Shown: positions 30,658-31,001 of the stretch, one piece after another | How positions within the stretch are numbered: position 1 is the stretch's first letter | How the letters are laid out: each line of letters begins with the position of its first letter | Source of the DNA: Calocera cornea HHB12733 | Taxonomy: Eukaryota > Basidiomycota > Dacrymycetes > Dacrymycetales > Dacrymycetaceae | Assembly (NCBI GenBank): GCA_001632435.1 | Contig: KV424156.1 | Location: 1 to 31,001 of the forward strand | Length of the DNA: 31,001 bases | Reading direction: 5' to 3' | The notes under the pieces: model-generated | What the model saw: the letters and a program-made list of their open reading frames with translations, nothing else | Databases searched by the model: none | What the model was told of the DNA's origin: nothing | Position numbers and translations under genes: made by a program

Positions 30658-31001
30658 GGGCAGACTAGCGGCGAGGAGCCGCAGGTGGACCTTGCGTTGT
30701 GGTCGCATACCACCCCGCTTGATAGCTCGGAGGCTACCAACATAACAGGTGCGCAACTGCGCTATCCTTCGAGAGCTTGACCACGATGTTTACAACAATG
30801 AATGCCAGGCGCGGCTCTGCAGATGCTTGTCGACCTTCATGGACCTTTGCAGATTCCTGCAGCTACACGTCGAAGTCCAGGCCTGTGCACTTTGAGGACT
30901 CCACTCCTCATCAAGCCTCACCCCCTGAGCTACGCCTGCACGCCCAGTACTCTTGCCCCAACACTGCAAGCCCTGCACCAGCCATACTGACCTCTGCCAA
31001 C
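30658..31001. other. Right end, no supported gene
   Basis: I see no convincing ORF, tRNA or other RNA gene here. It may be the interior of a repeat element extending beyond the window. Confidence 0.4.

Noticed and set aside
1..31001. tRNA and rRNA genes
   Set aside because: I looked for tRNA-like A/B box patterns and rRNA-like sequence and found none I could support by eye.

Overview
The window looks like nuclear DNA from a filamentous basidiomycete, most likely a wood- or litter-associated Agaricomycete. Genes are compact and split by many short introns (mostly 45-60 nt, GT...AG, with CTNAC-like branch sites). The set includes a mushroom-type GH28 pectinase, a PhyH-like dioxygenase family common in these fungi, a P450, a terpene synthase and a PIF/Harbinger transposon. 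All exon structures here were worked out by eye from splice signals and reading frame, not from transcripts.

Layout. 1-916: the tail of an unidentified ORF, then AT-rich, apparently non-coding DNA. 955-2546 (+): secreted GH28 polygalacturonase-like enzyme, 6 exons. 2714-4155 (-): PhyH-like Fe(II)/2-oxoglutarate dioxygenase, 9 exons. 5045-6392 (+): unknown disordered, basic, probably nuclear protein. 6652-7957 (-): iron-type alcohol dehydrogenase/maleylacetate reductase-like enzyme. 8951-11000 (+): CCCH zinc-finger protein. 11725-12924 (+): delta3,5-delta2,4-dienoyl-CoA isomerase with a complete catalytic triad, 8 exons. 13270-14919 (-): NAP1 histone chaperone with a CTQQ C-terminus. 16069-18342 (-): cytochrome P450. 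19434-20963 (+): class I terpene synthase. A weak small gene (18469-18888, -) lies between these last two.

22048-24764 is a complete-looking PIF/Harbinger DNA transposon. It has 20-bp perfect terminal inverted repeats, a TAA target duplication, an intact DDE transposase and a convergent Myb/SANT-like gene whose coding end overlaps the transposase by 20 nt. It is strikingly enriched in TGCGCA, often inside the palindrome CCTTGCGCAAGG. 26692-27997 (+) is a second Fe-ADH of almost identical size that has lost two of the three histidines of the metal/catalytic motif. 28549-29134 (+) is a third, frameshifted and truncated copy.

From 29135 to the right end the DNA changes character. It holds degenerate telomere-like CCCTAA repeats, a cluster of strong perfect palindromes or hairpins with unrelated arms, and three copies of a conserved ~30-bp block alternating with them. 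I could not match this to a named element.

How the genes may work together. The terpene synthase and the P450 are divergent neighbours and form a plausible minimal terpenoid pathway: cyclisation, then oxidation. The dioxygenase and the Fe-ADHs are possible tailoring enzymes by chemistry, but housekeeping genes lie between, so linkage is speculative. The dienoyl-CoA isomerase (fatty-acid beta-oxidation), NAP1 and CCCH protein look like ordinary housekeeping genes.
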